Source: Breviolum minutum Mf 1.05b.01 (Eukaryota > Sar > Dinophyceae > Suessiales > Symbiodiniaceae). From it: 64,000 nucleotides of DNA. Under the pieces are notes generated by a model. The model was given only the letters and a program-made list of their open reading frames with translations. It had not been told where the DNA came from and ran no database searches. Both the position numbers and the translations under genes were made by a program. The stretch is from NCBI GenBank assembly GCA_000507305.1, contig DF239840.1, forward strand, positions 97,046-161,045, in the 5' to 3' direction. Positions 25,020 to 36,249 of this stretch are shown in pieces. Every line of letters starts with the position of its first letter. The first letter of the stretch is position 1.

Positions 25020-26021
25020 CTATATATTTTTCATTTCATTCTATTGTTTCAACATAATTCATATCACTCACATCATATCTCAAATCACATGAATCAAACA
25101 CTGATAGAAATCATGATCGTCATGATTGTACATTTTTTTATCATATCTATATACAAAGAATGAATTCGGAGGCTACTGGCATCGCATTTTCTTTTTCACT
25201 TGCAATGGGGTGAGCTCCGTTGAGTTCTATTTTTCGAATCATGTCGCCCGAGCCCTTACGCTTAGGTATAGCTTTTTTGACAAGGGTGTGGAAAACTGAT
25301 CTTTTTTTGGGGGTGGTCAAAAGGTTTCAAAGAAGCTGGTCCCACCATCCACCGTTAGTTAAGCTGAATGGACAGAAGAATATAACATTGAGCTTGAAGC
25401 CCAACTGAAACTGTTTCGGTTTGCAAATCAAAACAAAGAAGTTAGGATTTTTAAAGGTTCGAGGTTATGAAGAAACCGTTTCTGAATTTTTCCCAAATCA
25501 GATTCTACTGCGTTGCCATTTTGAAAAATTTGTGAGGCTATTGCCAGGGACATTGTGCAGCATTTACGCATATATCGCATTTTTTCGTTTGCTAATGATA
25601 CTCAATGATACTTGCTGTCCATGCTATCGTCTTTGACCACCCAAACATTTGCAAGTTCCTCCATTGTAACACGCAAAGCCTCCATGGAAGTATCATCGGT
25701 TTCCTTGCTGCAGTCTGGTCAGGTCCAAAACCGAATGGTCAAGACCCTTCGTCACTCTCAAGAAAGTTTCCAAATTATGCTCCAGTCGTTTTGTTTCTGG
25801 CGGGGATGCGAGTTTCACGACCCAGAATTACGGAAAATGAAGGCAATGTGCTTCGCCTGTTCAACGTCAGGGTAGCCCATGTTGTTGAGCAGCTCACCAA
25901 ACAGGGGTGATCTTTTCGTGGTGTTGATATGTTGCATGTATACTGTATGTTGGCATTGTCTGGCGATAACCAACTTCTCCAACCACTGCCTCTTTGCTTG
26001 CTGGCTCGCTCGCCATCTTCT
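25020..26021. other. No supported gene
   Basis: An open plus frame of 87 codons (25612-25875) and overlapping minus frames lie here. None shows a family pattern. Coding use cannot be decided by eye. Confidence 0.4.
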
Positions 26022-26308
26022 CTCTGTCGGTGCCAGTGCCAACCTAATTGTCGAGCATCTGCTGTGCTCCGCATAGACCCATTTTGTGCCAAGCACCTGA
26101 CACTTCCAAGCACAACAGAAAGTGCCACATCACCTAATTCAACTTCACTGTCAGGCTTGGTCGTCCTGAGACCACACGGTCCACACGCAGTGATCAATGT
26201 CAAGTAAGTTGCGCTGCTGCGTTGGACGTCATTGACTTGGAATCGGAAGGTTTTTAATTTGTGGTGTATAGTTCTTAGTTCTGAGTCCTTAGTTCTTAGT
26301 TCTTATTG
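26022..26308. repeat. Direct repeat, left copy (about 290 bp)
   Basis: It contains CCAACCTAATTGTCGAGCAT, CAAGCACCTGACACTTCC, GTCCACACGCAGTGATCAA and a tail of repeated TTAGTTCTTAG. It is about 95% identical to 29362-29674 in the same orientation, 3.34 kb away. Confidence 0.85.
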
Positions 26309-26779
26309 TGATCTCGGATCAACATCTTCCCCAAGTTTTGTGAAAAAAGAATGTTTTTTTTAACTTTTGAAATTTGAAACCTTGTTTTTGAAGATGCTTC
26401 CGTGGTCTCTCTCTCACTCTGAAGCTGTGCCACAACTGGGCGCAAAGTGCACCCACACAATCCTATCTTTCTCTCTGTTAAAACGACAGTGAGACAGACA
26501 TACGTAGATCAGATCATTCAAATCAAACAACGCAATATGTGGCCCGTTCGACCCACAGCTATGCCTTGAAGCCCCTCGTCCCTAAGCCTAACCGCTGACA
26601 TTCTTACAGAACCAGCAAAGATTGCCATCGCGAAATGCAAATTAAACGAATGAAATCGATGTTACCAATCTGGTGTTTCCAGTTCGTAGCTCTTTAGCTT
26701 TGGCGTGGTTGGCCCCAGAAGCGGTGGATCCCACACATCTGATGAAATTGCTGTTGGGCCAACCCTTATGTTTGATCCT

Positions 26780-29090
26780 TTCAGCTTCTGATGAAACCCT
26801 TGCGGCTTTGTTGCAATGTCAAAAACCTTCGCTGCTGGTCGAAGGCTTGCATCCCACGTCTCTCAAAGACGCAGAGCACGCACGACTGCTGTCTTGCGGA
26901 AAGCTTGCGCGTCGTCTGAATGCGTTGCGTTGTATCAGCTTTGACCCCGTCGTCTCGCCGCCTGCACAGTCCTCGAAAAGCCCAACAAACTTTAATTCCA
27001 TCTGCATTCAACTGACTATACCGTTTCAATTCACCAGGGCACATAGACATTGTTTTCGGAGACGCTTTGGCCTTCTTGTTGGGCTTGCCTGGCTTCGGAG
27101 GGTTGTTTGGTCTGCCTGGTTCATCATCTTGTTCCGATCCAGCTGCAGCCTTGGAACTACAAGGAAGCAGCAACATCAGATACATTGAAATTCTTGTATC
27201 GGCCATCAATGCAGCTACAACTGGCCTTCAATGGACCACTGACCTCTTAAGCCATCGTGGTGAACAATTGTTTGTCATCTCGAATGACCTGATCCCCAGT
27301 GATCCTTGCACCCGACTGTGGCTCATCACGCATTAAGCAAGACATGAGATTCTTGACCCATTTCTCACGCGTTGCCAATGTGATCAAATTGCATTTATGA
27401 AACGCTCATCCCTTTCTCTGAAATGCACATTCTAGCTGCAGCTCGCTAGAGGTATCGGTATCAGTCACGATCTTAGGATCAGGTGCGCTCATCTTAAGGG
27501 TCCCTCTGCTGTTCGAAAACCAATTGTGGCCTTCTCCTTGAAACTGCCTTGCACTTCTGAGTCCTTCTCGCTACACTTAGAAAGTGGAACCCACGCAACA
27601 GCATTAGATTCAGCGAGTCCAGCAATGAGATAAGCAAGCGCAAATGAAGGTTGAAGTTCACCTCGAATGTCAATGCCAACTGATCGGCTGCTGATCTTGG
27701 AGCCTGGCAATTCCTTCACCATGCTGCTTTTTTTCCGGAGCTTCACTGCTTGCTGGGATCTGTTGTCACCTGAGTCGTCTTCAGGTGGGCCACCACCACA
27801 AGCGTTTGAAATTCATGCTTCATAGTGTAGAAGCCTACATGGTGAAAGTGCGGCCACACTCAAATCAGTTCCACCATTCAACATATTCCTGAAGGCCTTG
27901 CAATTATCATCAATGCATGGTTGCTGTGCTGGTTTTTCGAAATATGAACTGTCTACATCTAGATGCATCGAACTCCTCGATTTCCAAGTGCGTGGGCTCT
28001 CTGCTCACCTACTTTTCTTGACTGCAATATCTTGCTCACTATCTTTGGGGTTTTCAGCATTGGCTGAAGGAAGACCATCGGCTGATGATCCAAAGGCGCC
28101 ATTGGCGCATCTCTGAAGCTTCCCCGATTGCGACGAGTTTTGATTGAACTGGTTTGTTGGCATCTCATCTTCCAAATCCAAAGAGTTTCCAGAACCAAAA
28201 ACGGTCGACCTGCATCTCTCGAATATGTAAGTGCCATCTTCGGATTTGACACATGATATCCCAAAAATGCAACCAAGCTTCGCCAAGAGGCTCAAGCATG
28301 TGGCTTTCATGGAATGCTCAGTACCTTTGCAATGAAATTTCTTAGCGCCGTCACTGTCCAAAGGGTCTCTGTGTAGGTTGCAGCTCATTGTCTGGGTTGC
28401 ATGAGCATCAATTGTAACTTTTGGTTGGTATTGTCCCCTCAACCCCCCCCCCCACCCAGTTGTGCGCACGCTCAGAGCTGGGGCCACCAAAGGAAGAAAC
28501 ATGTGCCTCAATCAAAGTAAACTTGCAGTCTTTTGGCAGGCCGTCTGCGCCTCCATCAATCTTTTCATCATGTTGTGCATTTGACCAACAACTGCACCCG
28601 CAAACGAAGAACAAACATATTCCAGCAAACAACTTGCTCCAATGTTCTTTGTTATTGGCAAGCACTTCATGTCACTTCTGCAATTGCCTGACTGTAAGAG
28701 GCTCTGCTTGCTTAATATAATATGTGAATATTCACGTTCATTATGCATTGTATCTCCGCCACAAGCTCCCACACAGCGCCTGCTTTCAATTAACTTCTGG
28801 AACTGGGTCACTCAAAGCCTGTGCATTACAGGCATTACAAACACCAAGGCTTGGAAGCACACCTTCAATGATAATGATACAGGAGCTCCTCCCTCCATCT
28901 TGCTCGACATTGAGATAGCTGTACAATTGAGACTCGTCACAAGGAAACCTGATGCCCCTGTCAATGAAACAGTTTGTCGAACAACACGACTCCTACACCG
29001 TTTCAATGTGGAAGGCGCTTTGTTGACTTTCTTGTCAAATATGTCAACAAGAATCTGTCTTTTCGAAACAAGTGTGGATTGTTAGCGCAA
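26780..29090 (-). pseudogene. Degenerate coding sequence between the direct repeats
   Basis: On the minus strand several open blocks follow each other in shifting frames: near 29006-28812, 28811-28512, 28665-28408, 28511-28005, 27746-27489 and 27209-26781. The last block contains KPNKKAKASPKTMSMCPGEL and then NADGIKVCWAF, after which the coding signal moves to another frame. That pattern resembles the Cys-containing zinc-finger-like segments I associate with dinoflagellate retroelement polyproteins, but the match is weak. Frame changes without clear splice sites suggest decay, though unrecognised introns could explain some of them. A plus-strand open frame (28642-29085) overlaps and cannot be excluded. 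Confidence 0.35.
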
Positions 29091-29361
29091 GTAATTCACT
29101 ATTTGACTTCTTGAGTCCCACACTTTGAGCATAACCAGACATCGCCTTGTAGCCTTTTCATGTACAGATTCACGCTCCTCTTTCCAAGTCATGATTTTGG
29201 ACTTGGCGCATTCAAGAAAATCCTTGGCAACCTTGGGTTGTTCAATGCTGGATCTGTGCAAGGGCACGCAATGATAGCTTCATCATACTCATGACTCATA
29301 CTGTCTATAACAATCCCTGCTCCAGCGCAAGTGGTACTGCCATGCAGGGCTGAGGGCTCGA

Positions 29362-29674
29362 CCTCTGTCCATGCCAGTGCCAACCTAATTGTCGAGCATC
29401 TGCTGTGCCCCGCATAGGCCCATTTCGTGCCAAGCACCTGACACTTCCAAGCACAACAGAAAGTGCCACATCACCTCATTCAACTTCACTGTCAGGCTGG
29501 GTCGTCCTGAGACCGCACGGTCCACACGCAGTGATCAATGTCAAGTAAGTTGCGCTGCTGCGTTGGATGTGACTTGACTTGGAATCGGAATGCTTTTAAT
29601 TTGTGGTGTATAGTCTATAGTCACTGTATAGTCCTTAGTTCTGAGTCCTTAGCTCTTAGTTCTTAGTTCTTATT
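29362..29674. repeat. Direct repeat, right copy (about 310 bp)
   Basis: This is the same sequence as 26022-26308 with scattered substitutions and a slightly longer TTAGTTCTTAG tail. The ends do not show the TG...CA of classical long terminal repeats, so a retrotransposon reading is only one option; a segmental duplication is the other. Confidence 0.85.
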
Positions 29675-30407
29675 TTAGAGTCGTCACGACGCGATGAGTC
29701 TCGGAATTCTAAGCCTCCAAGCGCTTGAGGGTTCTCAGGCAAGACCTGCAAATGCACATTCCGCATATGCGCAATTGCCTGCCCAAACCAGTGCGCTTGG
29801 AGCGCAAACGACGGAGTGCCGTGAATAGCGCTCCCGTGGCAGTGCTTCAGCTTTCCAGGCGCTGAAGAAGTATACAGTATACCGCAGTATTGCATTGTCC
29901 CCACATGTCACGACCTTGCAACTGCTTGAGCCATAAACAGCTACAGAAAGTATTGCATGATTCGATTCAAATCGAATATCACCAATCATATCTTCTATTT
30001 AAAAACACTCTCTGACATGAGGCGTCCGTGTTTGACTGACATCAACTGACATCTCAAAACGGCGTTAACAAAGTTTGAAGTAAAACTGAAAACTGACATC
30101 AAACAAAATGTCGTTTAAAGATTTGGAACGCAATCGCCAAAATAGTTTTGGACACGTTCCAAAATCTGATTTGGGAAAGAGTTTCAGAAACGGTTTTTTG
30201 CAAACCTCGATATATGACTCGACTATAATCAATGGATCAAAACAAATGAATCATGAAATAATTCATATGTATCATATGAATCATATGAGTCTATGAGGGA
30301 CAAATATTAAATGTCATGGAGTCATCATATCATATAATTCTATGATGATCATATATAAAATATCATACGGTTTGAATCATAACATATGAGAATGATTTTA
30401 GTGATAC

Positions 30408-30494
30408 TTCTTGCTCTGGTGCTTGAAACAGAATCATGTTCCCTGGCCCTCGGACATGAACCAACAGTACTCGAAACTCTGATTCTGATGTCCA
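30408..30494 (-). CDS. Short exon of an unknown protein
   Basis: This has 29 whole codons between CTCAAG and GAA|GTATCAC. The translation starts WTSESEFRVLLVHVRGPGNM and continues ILFQAPEQE. The amino-acid mix looks like protein rather than repeat. Phase 0 at both ends, the same as the exon at 31081-30914, suggests one gene, which is an inference. Confidence 0.4.
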
Positions 30495-30913
30495 CTTGAG
30501 TAAATTTTGTCGTGAAAAAACAAGGTCTAACTGGTCCAGGTGGCCGATTTTGTTTTTCCAGCCCCAAAATTTTATCAGGTCTGTGACTGGACATGTGAAG
30601 CATGCAGCATACGTGTTGAGGTGTTGTCAAAAAACACCTACCCAAAAAATGCCCAACCAAAAAACATCTAACCGTGGCCATGGCCCCGGATATCTATCTT
30701 TGCTATGGCCATGCAAACGTTGCAGCTTATGCAGCTAGTTTTTGCACCCAAAAATGCAGTACAGTGAAATTGGGACAGGGCATGGCAACTCACGTAGTGT
30801 TTTTTTAATTCCAGAAAGTCTGGGGATACTTTTTCATTCCTTTACAGTACCCAAAACTTTCATGGCTGTAGAACTTGGCAAGTGGAACTATTTAAACGCT
30901 TCATACTGCCTAC

Positions 30914-31081
30914 CTTCTGCCAAAGCATCCGTAATGGCTCTGGCCGCCAGCTCTGTGGATGATCCTCCGACTTCAAGATTTCCAGCAACTTGGATCTGTG
31001 AGCCAAGAAAGTTGCCCTTTCTTGGGGGCCCACCAACTTGGTTTGAAGTAAGTCCTGCAGGCAGCGGTATACAAGGGGAAG
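30914..31081 (-). CDS. 56-codon exon of an unknown helical protein
   Basis: The exon is exactly 168 bases, from TAGTAG to CAGAAG|GTAGGC, in one open frame: LPLVYRCLQDLLQTKLVG, then ERATFLAHRSKLLEILKSED, ending EPLRMLWQK. The donor is canonical and the composition is clearly protein-like. No family is recognised. Confidence 0.55.
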
Positions 31082-31966
31082 CTACTACCACAATTCCTTT
31101 AGGAAAAAAGAGTGGGTGAGGCTACATTTGGGTTTGCAAGCCCCAGCTAGTTTTCTTTGAAGTCTGGACAGGCTGAAAGGTTGGTGATTTCGATTTGCTT
31201 TTTTTCTCGGGAAAGACATGTTTATTGCCATTGGAAATTTGCAAACACAAAACTCAGGAAGTTCCCGGCTCACAACCCAAAGAACAAAACACAGGCATCC
31301 CAGGTTCTTGAATCCGAATGAAAAGGTAAATCTGAATTCGATTAATGGAAATCATCGATTCAAATTTTACTGACTAGAAGAGACCTCTGTATATATTGCA
31401 CTGTACGCACTACTAGACAATGCGGTACATTACGGACATAACACAATTATAGATTATAACTTAGTTATGTAATATAAGTTTAATATAAGTAATGTTAGAT
31501 TGCAGAAAAAACACCAACTACTCCGTAGTTACAATCCACTCTGTGCCTACATCTACTCCCCTTTTCGTTGATGAAACTGCTGTTGAATCTCGCAACTCAC
31601 AGCATCAGTCCCATAAACGGAGCCCATCGGATTCATCAGCTGGTTTCCGGTATCATTGCAAACCAATCCATTCTGGAAATGTTTGTCTCAAATCAGGCTA
31701 TGGACTTTGGGTGAATTCCGAAGAATTGGACGTACTGGTTTAAGAATGATGAATGTTAATGCTAACCTTAATCGTAACCATCCTAACTTCCTAACCATAC
31801 CAATCTATGAACGCCCTGTGTACTGAAAATCTCAGTTGAAGATCATTCAAATCCCGACACCCTGGCGATAGTGAAAGTGATAGTGATACTGATGGTCAGC
31901 CTCATTCCCAAAAATACAGAAATGAACCTGAAGGCAACTTGGAATTTTTAGAGCCAAAACTATCAC

Positions 31967-32216
31967 CTACTGGTAAAAGGCCATAGGAAAAAATAGATCC
32001 GTCACATGGTCCTTCCATGTACAGTCCCCGTACATCAGCAAGTGTGTGGCGTGACAAAACCAACACTTCGTCTTGGACACCATTTTGGTGGGCTTGGCAC
32101 CAGGGAGGTTTGATGCTGTCTGGCTCGTTGCATGACAAATCTTGCAAACTGCTCCATCATCATCCACCGCATCTCCGGTGTCTACAAAGTCAATGTCACC
32201 GAATGCGTCTGCAGCC
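31967..32216 (-). CDS. Exon with a two-CxxC zinc-finger-like module
   Basis: After CCAG|G the frame reads ADAFGDIDFVDTGDAVDDDG, then VCKICHATSQTASN, KTKCWFCHATHLLMYGDC and WKDHV, ending at a TAG at 31967. Two CxxCH pairs about 27 residues apart plus a following Cys/His suggest a small zinc-binding fold. I have seen similar C-C/C-C modules in dinoflagellate proteins but cannot name the family. An acidic stretch precedes the fingers. It may be a last exon; a GC donor just before the stop is the alternative. Confidence 0.5.
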
Positions 32217-32229
32217 CTGGCATGTCAAA

Positions 32230-34690
32230 CATGTTCGGAACATGTAGGGTTGCCGTGGTGGTTTTGATGGTTGTGCTGGTGGTTTTGATGGTGGTGCTGG
32301 TGGTGGTAGCCCAAGAAACATATTCCCAATCATTTTGGGTATGGTACATTTATGCGCTAAATTTCCATGGGGTATGTTTCTGCATGTTCGATTCAAGTGC
32401 TTCCGTACTCTAAACTGCAGGTTACAAAAATGAAACTGCACCATTATGATTTGTATTTTCCAACTTGCTCCCTCTCTAAGTTTTCAAAGCAAAAACCACA
32501 TCCAAAAAAAATGGTCCTTCCTTCAACGCGGCCAACTTCATAATTGGTCTCAAAAACAAAACACAAAGTTTTTCCCATTTTTTCCGGAACAAAACCCTGT
32601 CAAATACCTTCCAAAAAACCAATATATTCCACCGTGGCAAAAAGGAAACTCATCATCTTCAAAAAGTGCCGGGATTGGAAGGGGATTTGCAATCGTTCTC
32701 AAGAGGGAAAATCATACGAAATGCCGAAATGATCATCATCTATAATCATATACTGATACTGATACTGCATATACTGGTTGTTTGACAAAGGTCCTTTTCA
32801 TGGTGCACTACAAAATCCCCAAGAGCAAGTAACTGGGTAGTACGTTGGGGTATCTAGCCCCTGAAGTTTAACATAGCCCCTGACAAGTTATCTTCCCCAT
32901 AGGAAAGTAGTCTTCCAACCACCATTTTCAGGGGCTATGTGAAATTCCAGGAGCGTATGTTAAATTTCGTGAGCGTATTTATAACTATACAGTATACAGT
33001 TATACAAACGGAACGAGTAATTTGGGTGAAACCAGGGTGAAAACTACACTCATTTTTGGCGGATATCTGAACCCTCGAAACTACCAACACTTCTTTCATC
33101 CCATGTGTTTTTGTGTTTAGTTGTGTCTGTTTTTTTTAAATCTCCACTACATAGCATTCTCACCTGCCCGTGCCTTCACATAATAGTTTAGAAATTGCAT
33201 GTGTATATGCAGTGCTTTGTTTGACTTGCCTTTGCATCATCTGTTGAAAGGGCTCCGCCTTTTGCAGCACTACCGAAACAAATGAAGATAATGAATTGAA
33301 GAGGCTGAATAGACTGGTTGCAATAGAAATACATCAAAGTACCGTTGCTCTTGGCTTTTGGGATATCCCGCGTCTAGTTTGTTTCATAGTTCAAGTTTCG
33401 AGTTTCCATTTTTATCCTTATCTATTGATGTTTACTGTCTCGTTAAGTCACGTCCATATTATCCATATTTTGGTACCGGACAGGTCCATAGGGTCCATAG
33501 GTCCATATTGCCTGTCTAATCTCACAGTTTAAAGAGAAAATATATGAAAACAAAACTCAAAAGAATAATATAATATGATTCGATGATAATAAATATGATG
33601 ACTGAATCGTTGTCCTCTGTCAACCCACTTTTGTGTTTCATAACTCAGCTGGAGACACATGCCACTGCCCAACAAGGATCTGCTGGAGGTGGCGGAAAAG
33701 AATAAGATATCTTAGATATCAATAATGCTAAATGGCTGCACCAAGCGGTAAGCAGTTATTCATCCAAATTTGGGCTTTCGATGAACTGCGGAACCAGAAA
33801 AGGTATCCAGTATCAATTGTCAGATATCTAATCTGTATTTGTAACTCTTGATTTTTATATTGAAGTCCAGTGTGCAGTGAAGTCTACGGTAGCAGCTGAA
33901 TCAACCACCCACAAACTGCTGAGGCTGAGTCTCCTCCTCCTACTGACTCTCCACTTACTTGTTCAAACTTCAAACCTTTTGCCTTCACCATATCTCACCA
34001 TCTTGTGCCTCTGAAAACACTGCTATGTCGTCAGGAAAAAATGTAAAACGAACAGTCAAAACTGAAGCTCAGCTTGCTAGATTTTTGCCCGTAAGCGCTG
34101 GTTGTCTGCTGCCTTGCCACTCGTTCAAGACAAACCCCCAACCCCTTGTCAACTAAGGGGGTTGGTCCTACGAGTCTTGCGTACCCTGATCCTATCACAC
34201 AATGCGCCGCGTTGAAAAACGCAAAACATTTGTGCATCTAAATGATCTCCACTGGATCTGAAAATGGCCTGGGAGTAGTTGAGAACTTCCTGCTTCAAAA
34301 TTGTTTGAGGATTCAACAATAAACAGAAACCAAACCAATCAATATCAACGTACCTGTATAGTATAAGCCTGTTAATCAATAAAATCATAGTATCAGTATC
34401 ATATCAATCACACAAAAATCAAATCGTAGAATATCAACAAACAATTCACACAATACAATATACAGCAAATCAGTTTAATATATAATATAATAATATCATC
34501 AGTGATTCTCATTTGATCATGATCATATAATATCATCTATATTTAGATCTTCATAGAATCAAACAGTTTATATACCAGTCTAGCCGCACAAGGCTGTGGC
34601 CGAAGTTTGAAAAGGTTAAAATATACAGTACAGAAGAACATGTGCCTATAGAATCGTTTGTGACAACCTTGATTCATTGAACCTTTTTTT
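32230..34690. other. Mostly non-coding spacer
   Basis: Besides the family B element at 32850 there is a short GGTTTTGATGGT repeat at 32262-32305. I see no exon with credible borders. A minus frame near 34237-34031 may be coding but has no support beyond being open. Confidence 0.45.
32850..32980. repeat. Foldback element, family B
   Basis: The core reads AGTTTAACATAGCCCCTGA at the left and TTTTCAGGGGCTATGTGAA at the right. The interior GGAAAGTAGTCTTCCAACC is the reverse complement of the interior of the copies at 56.7 and 59.6 kb, so this copy is inserted in the opposite orientation. An extra partial end follows the right arm. Confidence 0.65.
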
Positions 34691-34704
34691 CTGATGACGC
34701 GAAC

Positions 34705-34880
34705 AAAGTTGGCATTTGTTGGCTTTGTCGCAGCGGGCAACTCCATGTGACACCAAGTTCTAGATGATGCTGAAGTCTCTGCCTAACTGTCACAGATCAG
34801 TCCGCAACCACATGCGACTCTTCCTACGCACACAGTACCCAGTACTACTCCGTACTACAAAGTTCTGAAAAGTGCTACCA
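34705..34880. repeat. Dispersed repeat, copy inverted relative to 62.1 kb
   Basis: It contains GTGACACCAAGTTCTAGATG, GTCTCTGCCTAACTGTCAC and CAACCACATGCGACTCTTC, then passes into the TACTAC minisatellite. The reverse complement occurs at 62010-62210. In both copies a minus- or plus-strand frame beginning MELPAATKPT lies at the outer side, so the shared block may carry the start of a small coding sequence. Confidence 0.8.
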
Positions 34881-35222
34881 CAGTACTATTCTGTACTATC
34901 TGTACTACAAAGTACTAGTCCAGTACTACTCTGTACTACAAAGTACCACTCCAGTACTACTTCGTACAACAAAGTACTAGTCCAGTACTACAGAATACTA
35001 ATCCAGTACTACTTCGTACTACAAAGTACTAGTCCAGTACTACTTTGTACTACAAAGTACTTGTCCAGTACTACTCCATACTACAAAGTACTACTCCAGT
35101 ACTACTTCGTACTACACAGTACTACTCCAGTACTACTTCGTACTACCAAGTACTAGTCCAGTACTACAAAGTACTACTCCAGAACTACTTCGTACTACAA
35201 AGTACTAGTCCAGTTCTACANN
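34845..35222. repeat. Palindromic minisatellite of about 30-bp units
   Basis: The units are variants of CCAGTACTACTTCGTACTAC followed by AAAGTACTAGT. Each unit contains GTAC/TACTAGTA self-complementary words, so the array can fold. A dozen or so units precede four Ns. Confidence 0.85.
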
Positions 35223-35224
35223 NN

Positions 35225-35270
<46 letters not shown>

Positions 35271-35305
35271 GCTACTGATACTGATACTGCTACTGATACT
35301 ACACT
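35225..35305. repeat. TAC microsatellite
   Basis: This is a TAC run of about 16 units followed by CTGATACTGCTACTGATAC variants. The gap of four Ns just before it suggests that the assembly could not resolve the array length. Confidence 0.9.
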
Positions 35306-35887
35306 ATCAATCTACAGCCTAGAGTCCTTTCATTTTTTTGATGGTACAAAAATACGCCATAGGGCCATTTTCACCCGACAAACATCCTAGCGACTGAGGG
35401 GAATGTGAGCGGAGTGTTTCGCTATGCCAATCAAGAAAGCTGGGAGAGTCATAAGGTTTGACCGTAGGTGTAGGAATCCCTCAAGCACACTGGAATGATT
35501 TGCTTTGATGATGATATAATAAAACTAATATGGCACAATGTGACAATGTGATGTTTCCAAAAGATTAAAAATGTGATACTGATATGATATGACTAAAAAA
35601 ATCTATATGATACCCTAATTATAACTACAACATTGACATAGTTATAATGATTTGATTTTGGCATGTATGATTACTCTATGTATGGTCCTGTACAGTAAAT
35701 ACATAGTATGCCGTGCTTTCATTTGATATATGAACTGACCCGACTATACTGCCAATACGTTTACAAGATCCAAATTGTTTATTTCGATGATAATATGATA
35801 TGTGCTATAAAAATAATATTATATATACGTTACTTAACTTATATATGACATTCAGAAATCGCTTTGATTCTAAGATATGGTATGAGT

Positions 35888-35998
35888 TACACCCCCGAAA
35901 ACTAACATAACATAGATACCAAAAATTATGGTTTGGAAAATGTATATACTGTTTCAAACAGGGCTGCTTTGGGTAGCTATGTTAGATTTCAGGGGCAC
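35888..35998. repeat. Foldback element, family B-like
   Basis: It begins TACACCCCCGAAAACTAACATA and ends GCTATGTTAGATTTCAGGGGC, giving inverted terminal repeats around an AT-rich centre. It is close to the element at 292-388. Confidence 0.55.
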
Positions 35999-36249
35999 AT
36001 CAGTTTTGAAATTAGATAATGGGTTATTATTAAATCATTATTTTCAAAATTCAAATACTGATACAAATACATTACATAGAGGCTGGCTGATACCGATAGC
36101 TTACTTACATACAGTCAAGCTACTCGCAAGCAATTACAGTGAGTGGAGAACAGCCTACAGCAGGACAGTACCATTGAAAAACCTTTGTTGTGAAACCTTT
36201 TTTTGTGGAGGCACCCAATCGGAATCTGGAAGACTTGCAACGCCGACAC

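Noticed and set aside
25640..25690. EGF-like pattern CYNGGTCKCLGG on the minus strand
   Set aside because: Only a dozen residues, with a stop codon shortly upstream and no further Cys pattern.
26022..29674. Classical LTR retrotransposon
   Set aside because: The direct repeats lack TG...CA ends, and I cannot find reverse transcriptase or integrase motifs between them; kept only as a possibility.
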